64,000 nt of DNA, taken from NCBI RefSeq assembly GCF_000527095.1, contig NZ_AZUN01000001.1, forward strand, positions 868,001 through 932,000. Reading direction: 5' to 3'. This document shows, in pieces, positions 52,835-61,377 of the stretch; within the stretch, counting starts at the first letter, position 1; each line of letters starts with the position of its first letter. A model generated the notes under the pieces. The model did not search any database. It was not told the origin of the DNA and saw only the letters and a list, made by a program, of their open reading frames with translations. The translations under genes and the position numbers were made by a program. This stretch comes from Methylomicrobium lacus LW14. GTDB lineage: Bacteria > Pseudomonadota > Gammaproteobacteria > Methylococcales > Methylomonadaceae.

Positions 52835-54109
52835 TTAGGGCGCCCAGGACGGCTCGCGCACCGCGTTGCTGTCGAAGACCAGCTTTTGCTGCATCTTGCC
52901 GTCGAGCGAGACGGCCGCCAAGAAGCCGCCGCTGCCGCGTTGCGAGGCATACAAGATCATGTCGCCGTTCGGCGCGAAACTGGGGGATTCGTCGGTCGGG
53001 CCGCTGGTCAGCACGTTGATCGCTCCGCTCGCGACATCCATCACCGCGATCCGGTAGTCATTGCCGTTGCCGTGCACCATCGCGATATTCTTGCCGTCCG
53101 GCGAAAAGCTGGCACGCGCATTGTAGCCGCCGGAGAAAGTAATCCGTTTTTCCGCGCCGCCCTGGCTCGACACCCGGTACAGCTGCGGTTTGCCGCCCCG
53201 GTCCGAGGTGAACACGATGGTGCCGCCGTCGGGTGACCAGGTCGGTTCGGTATCGATCGCGGAACTGTTGGTGACTCTGATCAAGGAATTACTGCCCAGA
53301 TTCAGCACATAAATATCGGGGCTACCGTCCTTCGACAGGGTCAGCGCGAGCTTGTTGCCGTCGGGAGACCAGGACGGCGCGCCGTTGATGCCGGGGAATT
53401 CGGCGACCTTTGCCCGCTGTCCGGTCGCCAGCGTTTGCACATAGATCGCGGCGGTTTTTCTTTCGAATGACACATAGGCCACTTTGCGGCCGTCGGGTGA
53501 CCAGGAAGGCGACATCAAGGGTTCCGACGAGGTCGCGATCGTTTGCGGATTGAAACCGTCCGCATCGGCGACCTGCAAGCGGTGCGACGCCGAGCGGCCC
53601 TGGCCGCTGCTGGTGATGTAGGCGATGCGGCCGCTGAACACGCCTTTTTTGCCGATCAGCTTTTCAAAGATCAGATCGCTGATGTGATGCGCGGTGCGGC
53701 GCAGATCCTGCGCGCTCGAAGCCATCCGGTAGCCGAGCAACTGGCTGCCGTTATTCACGTCGAACAGCTGAAATTGCACATTGTACTGACCGCCGGCCGG
53801 AACCGCCTGGCCTACCACGATGTAGTTCTGGCCGACTGATTTCCATTCGCCGAACTGGATTGCCTCGGGAGAGGTTGGATGGCTCGGCATGGATTGTTCG
53901 TTCATCGGTCTGAAATAGCCGCTGCCGCCCAAATCATGGCTTACGACGTTGCTGATGCTGACCGCGCCGCCTTGCTGGGCGAACGGCACGATCGCGATCG
54001 GCAACGCGCTCTCGATCCCTTCGGTGATCTCGATATCCATTTCCGCGCGCAGCAACGGCGCAAACAGGCCCAACAGACCGATGATGATGATTTTCTTTAT
54101 TTTCTTCAC
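52835..54109 (-). CDS. tolB: Tol-Pal system protein TolB
   Basis: TolB is the periplasmic protein that shuttles between TolA and Pal. The 424-residue length is normal. A signal peptide (IIIIGLLGLFAPLLRA) is followed by the N-terminal alpha/beta domain (IAIVPFAQQG, IQFGEWKSVGQNYIVVGQ) and a six-bladed propeller with SPDGRKVAYVSFE, SWSPDGNKLALT, TWSPDGGTIVFTSDRGGKPQ and SFSPDGKNIAMVHG. It lies between tolA (108 bp gap) and pal in the same direction. Confidence 0.96.
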   Translation of the reverse strand: MKKIKKIIIIGLLGLFAPLLRAEMDIEITEGIESALPIAIVPFAQQGGAVSISNVVSHDLGGSGYFRPMNEQSMPSHPTSPEAIQFGEWKSVGQNYIVVGQAVPAGGQYNVQFQLFDVNNGSQLLGYRMASSAQDLRRTAHHISDLIFEKLIGKKGVFSGRIAYITSSGQGRSASHRLQVADADGFNPQTIATSSEPLMSPSWSPDGRKVAYVSFERKTAAIYVQTLATGQRAKVAEFPGINGAPSWSPDGNKLALTLSKDGSPDIYVLNLGSNSLIRVTNSSAIDTEPTWSPDGGTIVFTSDRGGKPQLYRVSSQGGAEKRITFSGGYNARASFSPDGKNIAMVHGNGNDYRIAVMDVASGAINVLTSGPTDESPSFAPNGDMILYASQRGSGGFLAAVSLDGKMQQKLVFDSNAVREPSWAP

Positions 54110-54217
54110 GCGCAGACCTCTAAAAAACAGATTTTAAAAATCATGATTTGCATTATTTGTTTTTATCGCACTCGCATGGGTACGCAGCGCGTACCCACGC
54201 CAGGATTTTCCAGGCCA

Positions 54218-55888
54218 TCAATAAGCGCCGCGGTCCGGATCGAAGGTAAACGTAAACGACCTGAACTCTTTACCAAATAGAATTCTATCCTGAGGCACCG
54301 GCAATGGCGATGCCTTATTGACCGCATTTTCGGCCGAACGGTCAAAAATTTCATCGCCGCTGGAGGCGATTACCTCCGCATCGATCACGCTGCCATCGGA
54401 CATCAACCTGACCCGGATTCGGCATTTCAAGCCAGGCTTCATCGACATCGGCCGTATCCAGCTTCTGTTGACCTTAAGTCTAATGGCGTCTTGTAATCTT
54501 TTTAACTCGTTTACTGAAGCCGCTGCTCTGGCTTTAGCGGCTTCAGCCGCAGCTAATTTTTGCGCCTCTACCTTCGCTTTCGTATCGGCGGCCAAGCGTT
54601 CAGCTTCGGCCTTCGCTTTCGCCTCGGCTTCCGCTTTAGCCTTTGCCGCGGCGGCTCTTTCCGCCTCGGCCTTTGCTTTCGCTTCGGCGGCTGCTTTAGC
54701 TTTTACGGCGGCGGCTTTTTCCGCTTCCGCCTTGGCGGCTTTTGCCTCGGCATCCGCTTTAGCCTTGGCGGCTTTTTCGGCCGCTAATTTTTTGGCTTTC
54801 TCCGCCGCAGCCCTTTCCGCTTCGGCTTTTGCGGCAGATGCCTTTTCGGCTTCTGCTTTGGCCTTTTCGGCTGCCAGTTTTTTGGCTTTTTCGGATTCGG
54901 CTTTCGCTTTGGCGGCGGCTTTTTCCGCGGCCAGCTTGTTGGCTTTTTCCGCAGCGGCCTTCTCGGCCGCGGCTTCTTTTGCCTTTTCGGCTTTTTCAGC
55001 GGCGAGTTTTTGGGCTTTTTCTTCGGCGGCTTTTTCAGCGGCTAATTTTTTGGCTTTCTCGGCCGTCGTCTTTTCGGCCTCGGCCTTCGCCGCCGCGGCT
55101 TTCTCTTGCTCGGCTTTTTCTGCCGCGAGTCTTTTCGCTTTCAGGTCCGCCAGTTTCTCGGCTTCCGCCTTGGCTTTCGCGGCGGCGGCTTTTTCAGCCT
55201 TGGCGGCGGCTTCGGCTTTTTCGGCGGCCAATTTTTGCGCTTTTTCGGCCGCGGTTTTTTGAGCTTCGGTCTTTGCCTTCTGGGCGGCTTCCGCCTGTTC
55301 GGCGGCGATTTTTTTCGCCTTCGCGGCCGCTTCGGCTTTTTCAGCCGCGAGTTTTTGCGCCTTGGCTTCGGCCGCTTTTTCGGCATCGGCCTGGGCTTTG
55401 GCGGCGGCTTCCGCTTTTTCGACGGCCTGCTTTTTGGCTTTCAGCTCAGCTTCTTCCGCTGCGGCTTTGGCATTTTCCTCGGCCTGTTTTTTGGCTTGCA
55501 GTGCCGCTTCTTTCGCTTCGGCTTTGGCTTTTTCCTCGGCCGATTGTTTGGCTTTCAGCGCGGCCGCTTTTTCCTCGGCGGCTTTTTCTGCCGTTGCCTT
55601 TTCCGCGGCGGCCTTGGCTTTAGCGGCTTGTGCCTGGGCTATTGCGGCTGCCTGTTTCTGCACGTCGCTGGCCTGCTCGACCGGAGGTTCCGGCGTCGGC
55701 TCCGGAGCCGGCTTGGATGTTGCCTCGCTGGCCGGTTGTTCGACGATCGTGGCCTGAATGATTTCGGGGGCAGGCGGCGCCGCCTCATCCGACGACTTGA
55801 ACAGCGTGCTGAGGATGAACAACAGCACGATCGAAAGATGCAGCGTCAGGGCCAGTACGAACGGCCATGAATATTTTTTTCTGTCCAT
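54218..55888 (-). CDS. tolA: Tol-Pal system protein TolA, unusually long helical domain
   Basis: TolA spans the periplasm between the TolQR motor and TolB/Pal. At 556 residues it is longer than E. coli TolA (421). Residues 10-30 form the single membrane helix with the SHLS-like face (VLALTLHLSIVLLFILSTLF). Residues about 75-460 are an Ala/Lys/Glu-rich helix made of short repeats such as EKAAAEKAKKLAA. Residues 465-556 form the C-terminal domain (LQDAIRLKVNRSWIRP, CRIRVRLMSDGSVIDAEVI). It starts 5 bp after the tolR stop codon. The repeat DNA makes slippage and length variation likely. Confidence 0.93.
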   Translation of the reverse strand: MDRKKYSWPFVLALTLHLSIVLLFILSTLFKSSDEAAPPAPEIIQATIVEQPASEATSKPAPEPTPEPPVEQASDVQKQAAAIAQAQAAKAKAAAEKATAEKAAEEKAAALKAKQSAEEKAKAEAKEAALQAKKQAEENAKAAAEEAELKAKKQAVEKAEAAAKAQADAEKAAEAKAQKLAAEKAEAAAKAKKIAAEQAEAAQKAKTEAQKTAAEKAQKLAAEKAEAAAKAEKAAAAKAKAEAEKLADLKAKRLAAEKAEQEKAAAAKAEAEKTTAEKAKKLAAEKAAEEKAQKLAAEKAEKAKEAAAEKAAAEKANKLAAEKAAAKAKAESEKAKKLAAEKAKAEAEKASAAKAEAERAAAEKAKKLAAEKAAKAKADAEAKAAKAEAEKAAAVKAKAAAEAKAKAEAERAAAAKAKAEAEAKAKAEAERLAADTKAKVEAQKLAAAEAAKARAAASVNELKRLQDAIRLKVNRSWIRPMSMKPGLKCRIRVRLMSDGSVIDAEVIASSGDEIFDRSAENAVNKASPLPVPQDRILFGKEFRSFTFTFDPDRGAY

Positions 55889-55893
55889 CCCGC

Positions 55894-56337
55894 TCAGTTT
55901 TCTTCAGGTCGGGTCAATAAGCCCACATTCGGCACGCCGGTATTCTTCAGGCCGGCCATCATCGTGACCACCGTGCCGTAATCGACGTCTTTGTCGGCTT
56001 CGATCAGCACTTGCGTATCGGGTTTTTCGGCCAATACCGCCGACACCTTGCCGCCGACTTCTTCGGGTTCGATCGGCTCCTGGTCTTTTTCGCAGCAGGT
56101 GATGTAATACTTATAGCTGTCGTCAGCTTCTTTTTTAATCGAAAGAATCAGCGGCGGATCGTTTTTGGGCTCGACGACCGCCGATTCGGCTTCCGGAAGA
56201 TCGACCTTGACGCCGGTCTGCAACAAAGGCGTCGTGATCATGAAAATGATCAGCAATACCAGGGTGACGTCGATATAGGGTACGACGTTGATCTCGCCCA
56301 TCGGCTTTCTGCGCCGGCTTTTTCGTTGTCTGCTCAT
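55894..56337 (-). CDS. tolR: Tol-Pal system protein TolR
   Basis: TolR is the ExbD-like part of the proton-driven Tol motor. The 147-residue protein has one membrane helix with the proton-path Asp in INVVPYIDVTLVLLIIFMIT (residues 16-35) and a periplasmic domain (VKVDLPEAESAV, VLIEADKDVDYGTVVTMMAG). An insertion with two Cys residues (YYITCCEKDQ) in the periplasmic part is unusual. It overlaps tolQ by 4 bp. Confidence 0.94.
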   Translation of the reverse strand: MSRQRKSRRRKPMGEINVVPYIDVTLVLLIIFMITTPLLQTGVKVDLPEAESAVVEPKNDPPLILSIKKEADDSYKYYITCCEKDQEPIEPEEVGGKVSAVLAEKPDTQVLIEADKDVDYGTVVTMMAGLKNTGVPNVGLLTRPEEN

Positions 56338-57011
56338 TTTTGGTGCGCCTGTCTTTGCAGTAATACGACGAATTCTTCGACGAACAATTCGTAGCGGCCG
56401 ATCAGGCGGTCCAGATTCGTCGAGAAACGGTTATAGGCGATAACGGCGGGAATCGCGGCGAACAGGCCGATCGCGGTCGCGATCAATGCTTCGGCAATGC
56501 CCGGCGCGACTTGCGCCAGGGTTGCCTGTTTGACATTGCCGAGCGAGCGGAACGAGTTCATGATGCCCCAGACCGTACCGAACAGGCCGACATAAGGACT
56601 GGTCGAGCCGACCGTGGCCAGGAAGGGCAGGTGTTCGTCGAGCCGATCGAGTTCGCGGGACAGTTCGATCCGCATCGCCCGCTGCGCGCTTTCGACCTGG
56701 ACCATCGGCTCGATATTGCCGGCCTGGCGCATACGGGAGAATTCCTTGTAGCCGGCCAGGAAGATTTTTTCGATGCCTTCGGGTTCGAAACCCTTCGCGG
56801 TCAGTTTGCGGTACAGTTCCGCCAACGCGACGCCGGACCAAAACTCGGCCTCGAATTCGTCGGTAATCTTGATCGCACGGTTAAGATCCTTGCGCTTCGA
56901 AAAGATGAACGTCCAGGAGGCGAGCGAGGCCGAGGCCAAGAGCACCATCACGAACTGGACGACAACGCTGGCTTCCTTGATGAGATGGAGAATCGATAAA
57001 TCAGTGTTCAT
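56334..57011 (-). CDS. tolQ: Tol-Pal system protein TolQ
   Basis: TolQ is the ExbB/MotA-like proton-channel subunit of the Tol motor. The 225-residue protein has three membrane helices: VVQFVMVLLASASLASWTFI, then around LPFLATVGSTSPYVGLFGTV with WGIMNSF, and IAEALIATAIGLFAAIPAVI. Conserved Thr and Ser of the channel are kept in the second and third helices. It overlaps ybgC by 11 bp and tolR by 4 bp. Confidence 0.95.
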   Translation of the reverse strand: MNTDLSILHLIKEASVVVQFVMVLLASASLASWTFIFSKRKDLNRAIKITDEFEAEFWSGVALAELYRKLTAKGFEPEGIEKIFLAGYKEFSRMRQAGNIEPMVQVESAQRAMRIELSRELDRLDEHLPFLATVGSTSPYVGLFGTVWGIMNSFRSLGNVKQATLAQVAPGIAEALIATAIGLFAAIPAVIAYNRFSTNLDRLIGRYELFVEEFVVLLQRQAHQK

Positions 57012-57426
57012 GCTTCAGTGGTTCTAACAAATGTTGAGGAATCGCTTTGGGGGTCATCGTGCCGGCATCGAGACAGGCAATGCGGATGATCCCTTTACAT
57101 AAAACATCGTCGCCGCGCGTGATCTCTTGTTCGAAGACCAGGCTGGCTTTTTTCGCTTCGATGACCTTGGCGCTGGCAAGCAGCATGTCGTTGAAGCGGG
57201 CCGGCTTCAGATAATCGGCCTGCACCGAGCGCACGACAAAGATCACGCCGTAATCGGCGATCAAGGCGTCCTGTTCATGGCCCAGCGCGCGCAGCATTTC
57301 GGTGCGGGCGCGTTCGAAAAATTTCAGATAGTTCGCGTAGAACACCACGCCGCCGGCGTCGGTGTCTTCGTAATACACCCGGATCGGCCAGGTGAATGTT
57401 TTGATCGGTTGAGCGGTTTGCACCAT
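57001..57426 (-). CDS. ybgC: acyl-CoA thioesterase YbgC
   Basis: YbgC is a cytoplasmic hot-dog thioesterase that is conserved next to tolQ and may link phospholipid metabolism to the Tol system. The 141-residue protein has the family core RVYYEDTDAGGVVFYANYLK at residues 16-35, with catalytic Asp in the YEDTDAGG segment, then FFERARTEMLRALG and VRSVQADYLKPARFND. It overlaps tolQ by 11 bp. Confidence 0.93.
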   Translation of the reverse strand: MVQTAQPIKTFTWPIRVYYEDTDAGGVVFYANYLKFFERARTEMLRALGHEQDALIADYGVIFVVRSVQADYLKPARFNDMLLASAKVIEAKKASLVFEQEITRGDDVLCKGIIRIACLDAGTMTPKAIPQHLLEPLKHEH

Positions 57427-57468
57427 GATAAGGTTAAATTTTATGGATTCAAGCCTAATTTATCGAGG

Positions 57469-58503
57469 CTATTCAAACAAATCTTGCGAAACGCCCATCG
57501 ACTGGGGCGGTTTCAGGCCGAAGTGCAGGTAGGCATTCGGCGTCACGACCCGGCCCCGCGGCGTGCGCATGATAAAGCCCTGCTGCAGCAGATACGGCTC
57601 CAGCACGTCTTCGATCGTGCCGCGTTCCTCGCTGATCGCGGCGGACAAGGTATCGAGGCCGACCGGTCCGCCGGCAAAGTTTTCTATCATCGTGAGAAGC
57701 AATTTCCGGTCCAACGCGTCGAAGCCATTATGATCCACCCTTAACATGTCTAGAGCCTGAATGGAAATCTGTTCGGACACGATGCCGCCGCCTTTGACCT
57801 CGGCGAAATCGCGCACCCGGCGCAACAGGCGGTTTGCGATCCTGGGCGTGCCGCGCGCGCGCTTGGCGATTTCCTGGGCGCCTTTCGGCTCGATCAGGAT
57901 GTTCAGCATGGTGGCCGAACGGGTAATGATCTGCGCCAGTTCGGCATTCGTATAAAATTCGAGCCGCTGCACGATGCCGAAGCGGTCGCGGAGCGGCGAG
58001 GTCAACAGCCCCGCCCGCGTCGTTGCGCCGACCAGCGTGAACGGCGGCAAATCCAGCTTGATCGAACGGGCGGCCGGGCCTTCGCCGATCATGATGTCGA
58101 GCTGATAGTCTTCCATCGCCGGATACAAGATTTCCTCGACTGCCGGACTCAGGCGGTGGATTTCATCGATGAACAACACATCATGCGCCTCCAGATTGGT
58201 CAGCATGGCGGCAAGATCGCCGGCTTTTTCGAGCACGGGCCCGGAAGTCTGGCGGATATTCACCGACATTTCGGCCGCGATGATGTTCGCTAGCGTGGTC
58301 TTGCCGAGGCCGGGCGGGCCGAAAATCAGCACATGGTCGAGCGCTTCCCGGCGCGCGGTGGCGGCCTGGATGAAGATGTCCATCTGCGTGCGCAATTCTT
58401 CCTGGCCGATATAGTCGGCCAGTCTTTTCGGCCGGATCGCGCGGTCCTGACGCTCTTCATCGAGCCGGCTGTGCGGCGTGATCAGGCGGTCTTTTTCGAT
58501 CAT
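57469..58503 (-). CDS. ruvB: Holliday junction branch migration ATPase RuvB
   Basis: RuvB is the hexameric AAA+ motor that drives branch migration on junctions held by RuvA. The 344-residue length is normal. Walker A GPPGLGKTTLA is near residues 61-71, Walker B is DVLFIDEIHRLSP near 108-120, sensor TTRAG is near 155, and the C-terminal winged helix ends in RGRVVTPNAYLHFG. Its ATG overlaps the ruvA stop by 4 bp. Confidence 0.97.
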   Translation of the reverse strand: MIEKDRLITPHSRLDEERQDRAIRPKRLADYIGQEELRTQMDIFIQAATARREALDHVLIFGPPGLGKTTLANIIAAEMSVNIRQTSGPVLEKAGDLAAMLTNLEAHDVLFIDEIHRLSPAVEEILYPAMEDYQLDIMIGEGPAARSIKLDLPPFTLVGATTRAGLLTSPLRDRFGIVQRLEFYTNAELAQIITRSATMLNILIEPKGAQEIAKRARGTPRIANRLLRRVRDFAEVKGGGIVSEQISIQALDMLRVDHNGFDALDRKLLLTMIENFAGGPVGLDTLSAAISEERGTIEDVLEPYLLQQGFIMRTPRGRVVTPNAYLHFGLKPPQSMGVSQDLFE

Positions 58504-59099
58504 CGCGCCGCGCCTTGCAGGGCCAGCCGGATGATGTCTTCACAGCGTTTGTCTTCGCTGGCGACGTTCTGCACCATTTTGGCCGCATCCTGCGGTTTGT
58601 AGCCCAGCGCGCAGAGCGCGCTGATCGCTTCCTGCTTCGGCGTATTCGTCACCGGGTACTGGTTTAGACTGACGACCGGCGCATCGCCGCCGCCGAACTC
58701 GGGCAGGCGGTCGCGCATTTCGATGATCAGGCGTTCGGCGGTTTTTTTGCCGACGCCCGGCAGGCGGACCAAGGCCAGCGTATCATTGTCCTGGATCGCG
58801 CGTTGAAATTGTTCCGCCGTTAGCCCCGACAGCAGCGTCAATGCCAGCTTCGGGCCGACGCCGCTGACTTTGATCAGGCTTCTGAACAGGGCGCGTTCGG
58901 CCTCGGCCGCAAAGCCGAACAGAATCTGCGCATCCTCGCGTACGACCAGGTGCGTATGCAGTTTGACTTCCGTGCCGACGGCCGGCAGGTCGTAAAACGT
59001 GGTCATCGGCGCCTCGATTTCATAACCGACCCCATGCACGTCGAGCAGCAACAGGGGAGGCGCCTTATGGGCCAGAATGCCGCGCAGGAAACCGATCAT
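58500..59099 (-). CDS. ruvA: Holliday junction branch migration protein RuvA
   Basis: RuvA binds four-way junctions as a tetramer and recruits RuvB. The 199-residue protein has the N-terminal OB fold (MIGFLRGILAHKAPPLLLLD), two helix-hairpin-helix units (LIKVSGVGPKLALTLLSGL and LVRLPGVGKKTAERLIIEM) and the C-terminal RuvB-binding domain (KQEAISALCALGYKPQDAAK). It overlaps ruvC and ruvB by 4 bp each. Confidence 0.97.
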   Translation of the reverse strand: MIGFLRGILAHKAPPLLLLDVHGVGYEIEAPMTTFYDLPAVGTEVKLHTHLVVREDAQILFGFAAEAERALFRSLIKVSGVGPKLALTLLSGLTAEQFQRAIQDNDTLALVRLPGVGKKTAERLIIEMRDRLPEFGGGDAPVVSLNQYPVTNTPKQEAISALCALGYKPQDAAKMVQNVASEDKRCEDIIRLALQGAAR

Positions 59100-59623
59100 C
59101 GCGCCAGGCTCCTTTCAATCCGCAGCGCGGTCTGCCGGTAGTGCGAATGGCACAGGCACAGCCCCAGCGCGTCGCTGGCGTCGATTTGCAGTTCGCCCTG
59201 TATGCCGAGCAGAATTTTGACCATGTGTTGTACCTGTGTTTTTTCCGCGCTGCCCTTGCCGACCAGCGCCTGCTTGACTTGCCGGGCCGCGTACTCGAAG
59301 ACCGGCAGGCCCGCGGTCTGCACCGCGCAAATCGCTGCGCCGCGCGCCTGGCCGAGCTTCAGCGCCGAATCGGCGTTTTTATGCATGAATACTTGCTCGA
59401 TCGCCATTTGCTCCGGGTGGTAAAGCTCGACGACTTCGCGTACCGAATCGAAAATCTGTTTCAGTCGGTCCGGAAAATAATCGGCCTTGACCCGGATGCT
59501 GCCGCTGGCAATGTAGCGGCAGCCTTTCGGCCCCTGCTCGATGATGCCGTAGCCGGTGATGCGCGAGCCGGGGTCGATGCCGAGTATCCGGGTGGTTTGA
59601 CTATCCGTATGAATGGGATTCAA
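59096..59623 (-). CDS. ruvC: Holliday junction resolvase RuvC
   Basis: RuvC cuts Holliday junctions symmetrically. The 175-residue protein has the RNase H-like fold: the first catalytic Asp in ILGIDPGSRITGYGIIE near residue 17, the Glu in MAIEQVFMHKNADSALKLGQ near 75, and the C-terminal Asp residues in QIDASDALGLCLCHSH near 147-150. It precedes ruvA with a 4-bp overlap and follows yebC after 6 bp. Confidence 0.97.
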   Translation of the reverse strand: MNPIHTDSQTTRILGIDPGSRITGYGIIEQGPKGCRYIASGSIRVKADYFPDRLKQIFDSVREVVELYHPEQMAIEQVFMHKNADSALKLGQARGAAICAVQTAGLPVFEYAARQVKQALVGKGSAEKTQVQHMVKILLGIQGELQIDASDALGLCLCHSHYRQTALRIERSLAR

Positions 59624-59629
59624 TGCCGG

Positions 59630-60379
59630 TTAGCCTGCGAACTGCGCGATGATGTCCTCGCTGATGTCTGCGTTCGAATACACGTTCTGCACGTCGTCGA
59701 GATCTTCCAGACGGTCGATCAGGCGCAGCATTTTTTCCGCGTCATCGGCGTCGAGTTCGGTGTTGGTCGACGCCTGCATCGTGACTTCGGCGTTATCGGG
59801 TTCGAAGCCCGCCGCGATCAGCGCGGTTTTGACGGCCAGATACTCTTCGGGCGAGGTCATCACGTCGATCGAACCGTCGTCATTAGTGATCACGTCATTC
59901 GCGCCGGCTTCCAGCGCCGCTTCCATCAGCGCGTCTTCGTCGACGCCTTCCGCATAGCTGATGATGCCGGTCTTGGTGAACAGATAGGCGACCGAGCCGT
60001 CGGTGCCGAGGTTGCCGCCCGCCTTGGTAAAGGCATGGCGCACGTCGCTGACCGTGCGGTTGCGGTTGTCGGTCAGGCATTCGACCATCACGGCGGTGCC
60101 GCCGGGGCCGTAGCCTTCGTAGCGCACTTCTTCATAGTTCACGCCTTCCAGCGCGCCGGAGGCTTTTTTGATCGCGTTGTCGATCGTGTCGCGGCGCATG
60201 TTCGAGCCGAGCGCCTTGTCGATCGCGGTGCGCAAGGTCGGGTTAGTGCCTGCATCGGGGCCGCCGGATTTGACCGCGACGGTAATTTCGCGCAGCAGCT
60301 TGGTGAAGATTTTACCGCGTTTGGCGTCCTGTCCGGCCTTGCGGTGCTTGATGTTAGCCCATTTACTGTGTCCAGCCAT
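59630..60379 (-). CDS. yebC: YebC/PmpR family protein (TACO1-like)
   Basis: YebC proteins relieve ribosome stalling at proline stretches and had been annotated as transcription regulators. The 249-residue protein begins MAGHSKWANIKHRKAGQDAK and continues KIFTKLLREITVAVKSGGPD, with YEGYGPGGTAVMVECLTDN in the middle; all are family hallmarks. It is the first gene of the ruvCAB-tol-que series in transcription order, and the palindromic region upstream (60421-60738) likely contains the start of this transcription unit. Confidence 0.95.
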   Translation of the reverse strand: MAGHSKWANIKHRKAGQDAKRGKIFTKLLREITVAVKSGGPDAGTNPTLRTAIDKALGSNMRRDTIDNAIKKASGALEGVNYEEVRYEGYGPGGTAVMVECLTDNRNRTVSDVRHAFTKAGGNLGTDGSVAYLFTKTGIISYAEGVDEDALMEAALEAGANDVITNDDGSIDVMTSPEEYLAVKTALIAAGFEPDNAEVTMQASTNTELDADDAEKMLRLIDRLEDLDDVQNVYSNADISEDIIAQFAG

Positions 60380-60420
60380 TATCTTTCTCTAAAAACGTAT
60401 CTCTTAAATAAACAACACTC

Positions 60421-60738
60421 GTAGGGTACGCTTTGCGTACCTTTTTGAGTCTTCTAGACTCGACGTTTGCTAAAGTACGCGATGCGTATCCTAACAAAAC
60501 TAAAAACAAACTTTTCTCGTTCCCGCGCAACGCATCACTGCCATTAAATTAAGGCGGTTATCTCCCTCTCCCTTCGGGAGAGGGTCGGGGTGAGGGGAAT
60601 AAAATAAGGAAAAATACTTTATTTTGATCCCCTCATCCTAGCCTTCTCCCGGAGGGAGAAGGGACCGGCCATCCTTAACGTAATGGCAGTGACGCAACGC
60701 ATGGGAACCAGGAAAAAAGATACGCAAAGCGTACCCTA
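60421..60738. repeat. 318-bp nested palindromic (MITE/REP-like) element
   Basis: Three pairs of inverted arms are nested. The outer pair is TAGGGTACGCTTTGCGTA at 60422-60439 and its exact reverse complement at 60721-60738. The second pair is 60519-60554 with 60673-60708 (about 36 nt, imperfect; both contain TCACTGCCATTA in the proper orientation). The third is the CCCTCTCCC...GGGGTGAGGGGA part at 60562-60598 with 60627-60665. An AT-rich centre lies at about 60598-60625. No ORF is inside. The right arm contains the serB stop codon, so the element reaches into that gene. Confidence 0.75.
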
Positions 60739-61377
60739 TAGAATATGCGTCAACACCGACGCCAAACTCGGCCCCTCGACAAAATGATCCGCCAGTTCGC
60801 GGACGATCGGCCTTGCGGCCACGCCGCCGAAGCCGATCACGCTGACGCCTTCCTGTTTGGCTTCCATGTCGGTCTTGCCGTCGCCGATCATCAACAGCGG
60901 GCTTTCCGGCCGTTTCAGGTCGCGGCAGATCTGCGCCTTGCCGCCGGTTCTGGCTAAAGGCGAGGTCTGGTCGAAATCCCGGTAGCTGCCGTCGGCATTG
61001 AAATAAATGTCGACGGCATGCACATGATTTTCCGGCACGCCCAGGAAGCCCGCGAGCGGCAGGATCGCCTGACGCAGGCCGCCGCTGACGATATGCACTT
61101 CCTTGCCGTGCGCCGAGAGCGCCGAGAATACGTCCGCGACGCCTTCGACCAAAGCAGCAATATACAGCCCGGCCAGCCAGTCGATGCTGTCCGCATCCGG
61201 ACGGATCAACGACAGCCGTTTTTCATAAACCGCCTCGAGCGGCACTTCGCCGTTCATCGCCGCATCGGTCAGCTTGGCCATCGCTTCGCCGAGGCCGACG
61301 CGGCCGGCCAGTTCGTCGATGCCTTCGATTCGGCTCAGGGTGCTGTCGCAATCGAAGCAGATGATGCCGAAACTCAT
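60736..61377 (-). CDS. serB: phosphoserine phosphatase
   Basis: SerB completes serine synthesis by dephosphorylating phosphoserine. The 213-residue HAD-fold protein has the nucleophile motif FDCDSTLSRIEG (Asp9 and Asp11), HIVSGGLRQAILPLAGFLG as motif II and GDGKTDMEA as the Mg2+-binding motif. It overlaps serA by 4 bp, so the two are coupled. Its last codons lie within the palindromic repeat that follows. Confidence 0.9.
   Translation of the reverse strand: MSFGIICFDCDSTLSRIEGIDELAGRVGLGEAMAKLTDAAMNGEVPLEAVYEKRLSLIRPDADSIDWLAGLYIAALVEGVADVFSALSAHGKEVHIVSGGLRQAILPLAGFLGVPENHVHAVDIYFNADGSYRDFDQTSPLARTGGKAQICRDLKRPESPLLMIGDGKTDMEAKQEGVSVIGFGGVAARPIVRELADHFVEGPSLASVLTHIL

Noticed and set aside
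54318..55870. Long Ala/Ser- and Phe/Arg-rich frames opposite tolA
   Set aside because: They are mirror images of the low-complexity TolA repeats and have no signal or domain.
54218..55888. TolA repeats as a CRISPR or tandem repeat array
   Set aside because: The repeats are imperfect, codon-phased and code for an Ala/Lys helix; no spacers exist.
59141..60424. 427-codon open frame on the plus strand opposite ruvC and yebC
   Set aside because: Both genes on the other strand are conserved housekeeping genes; this frame is a codon-bias shadow.
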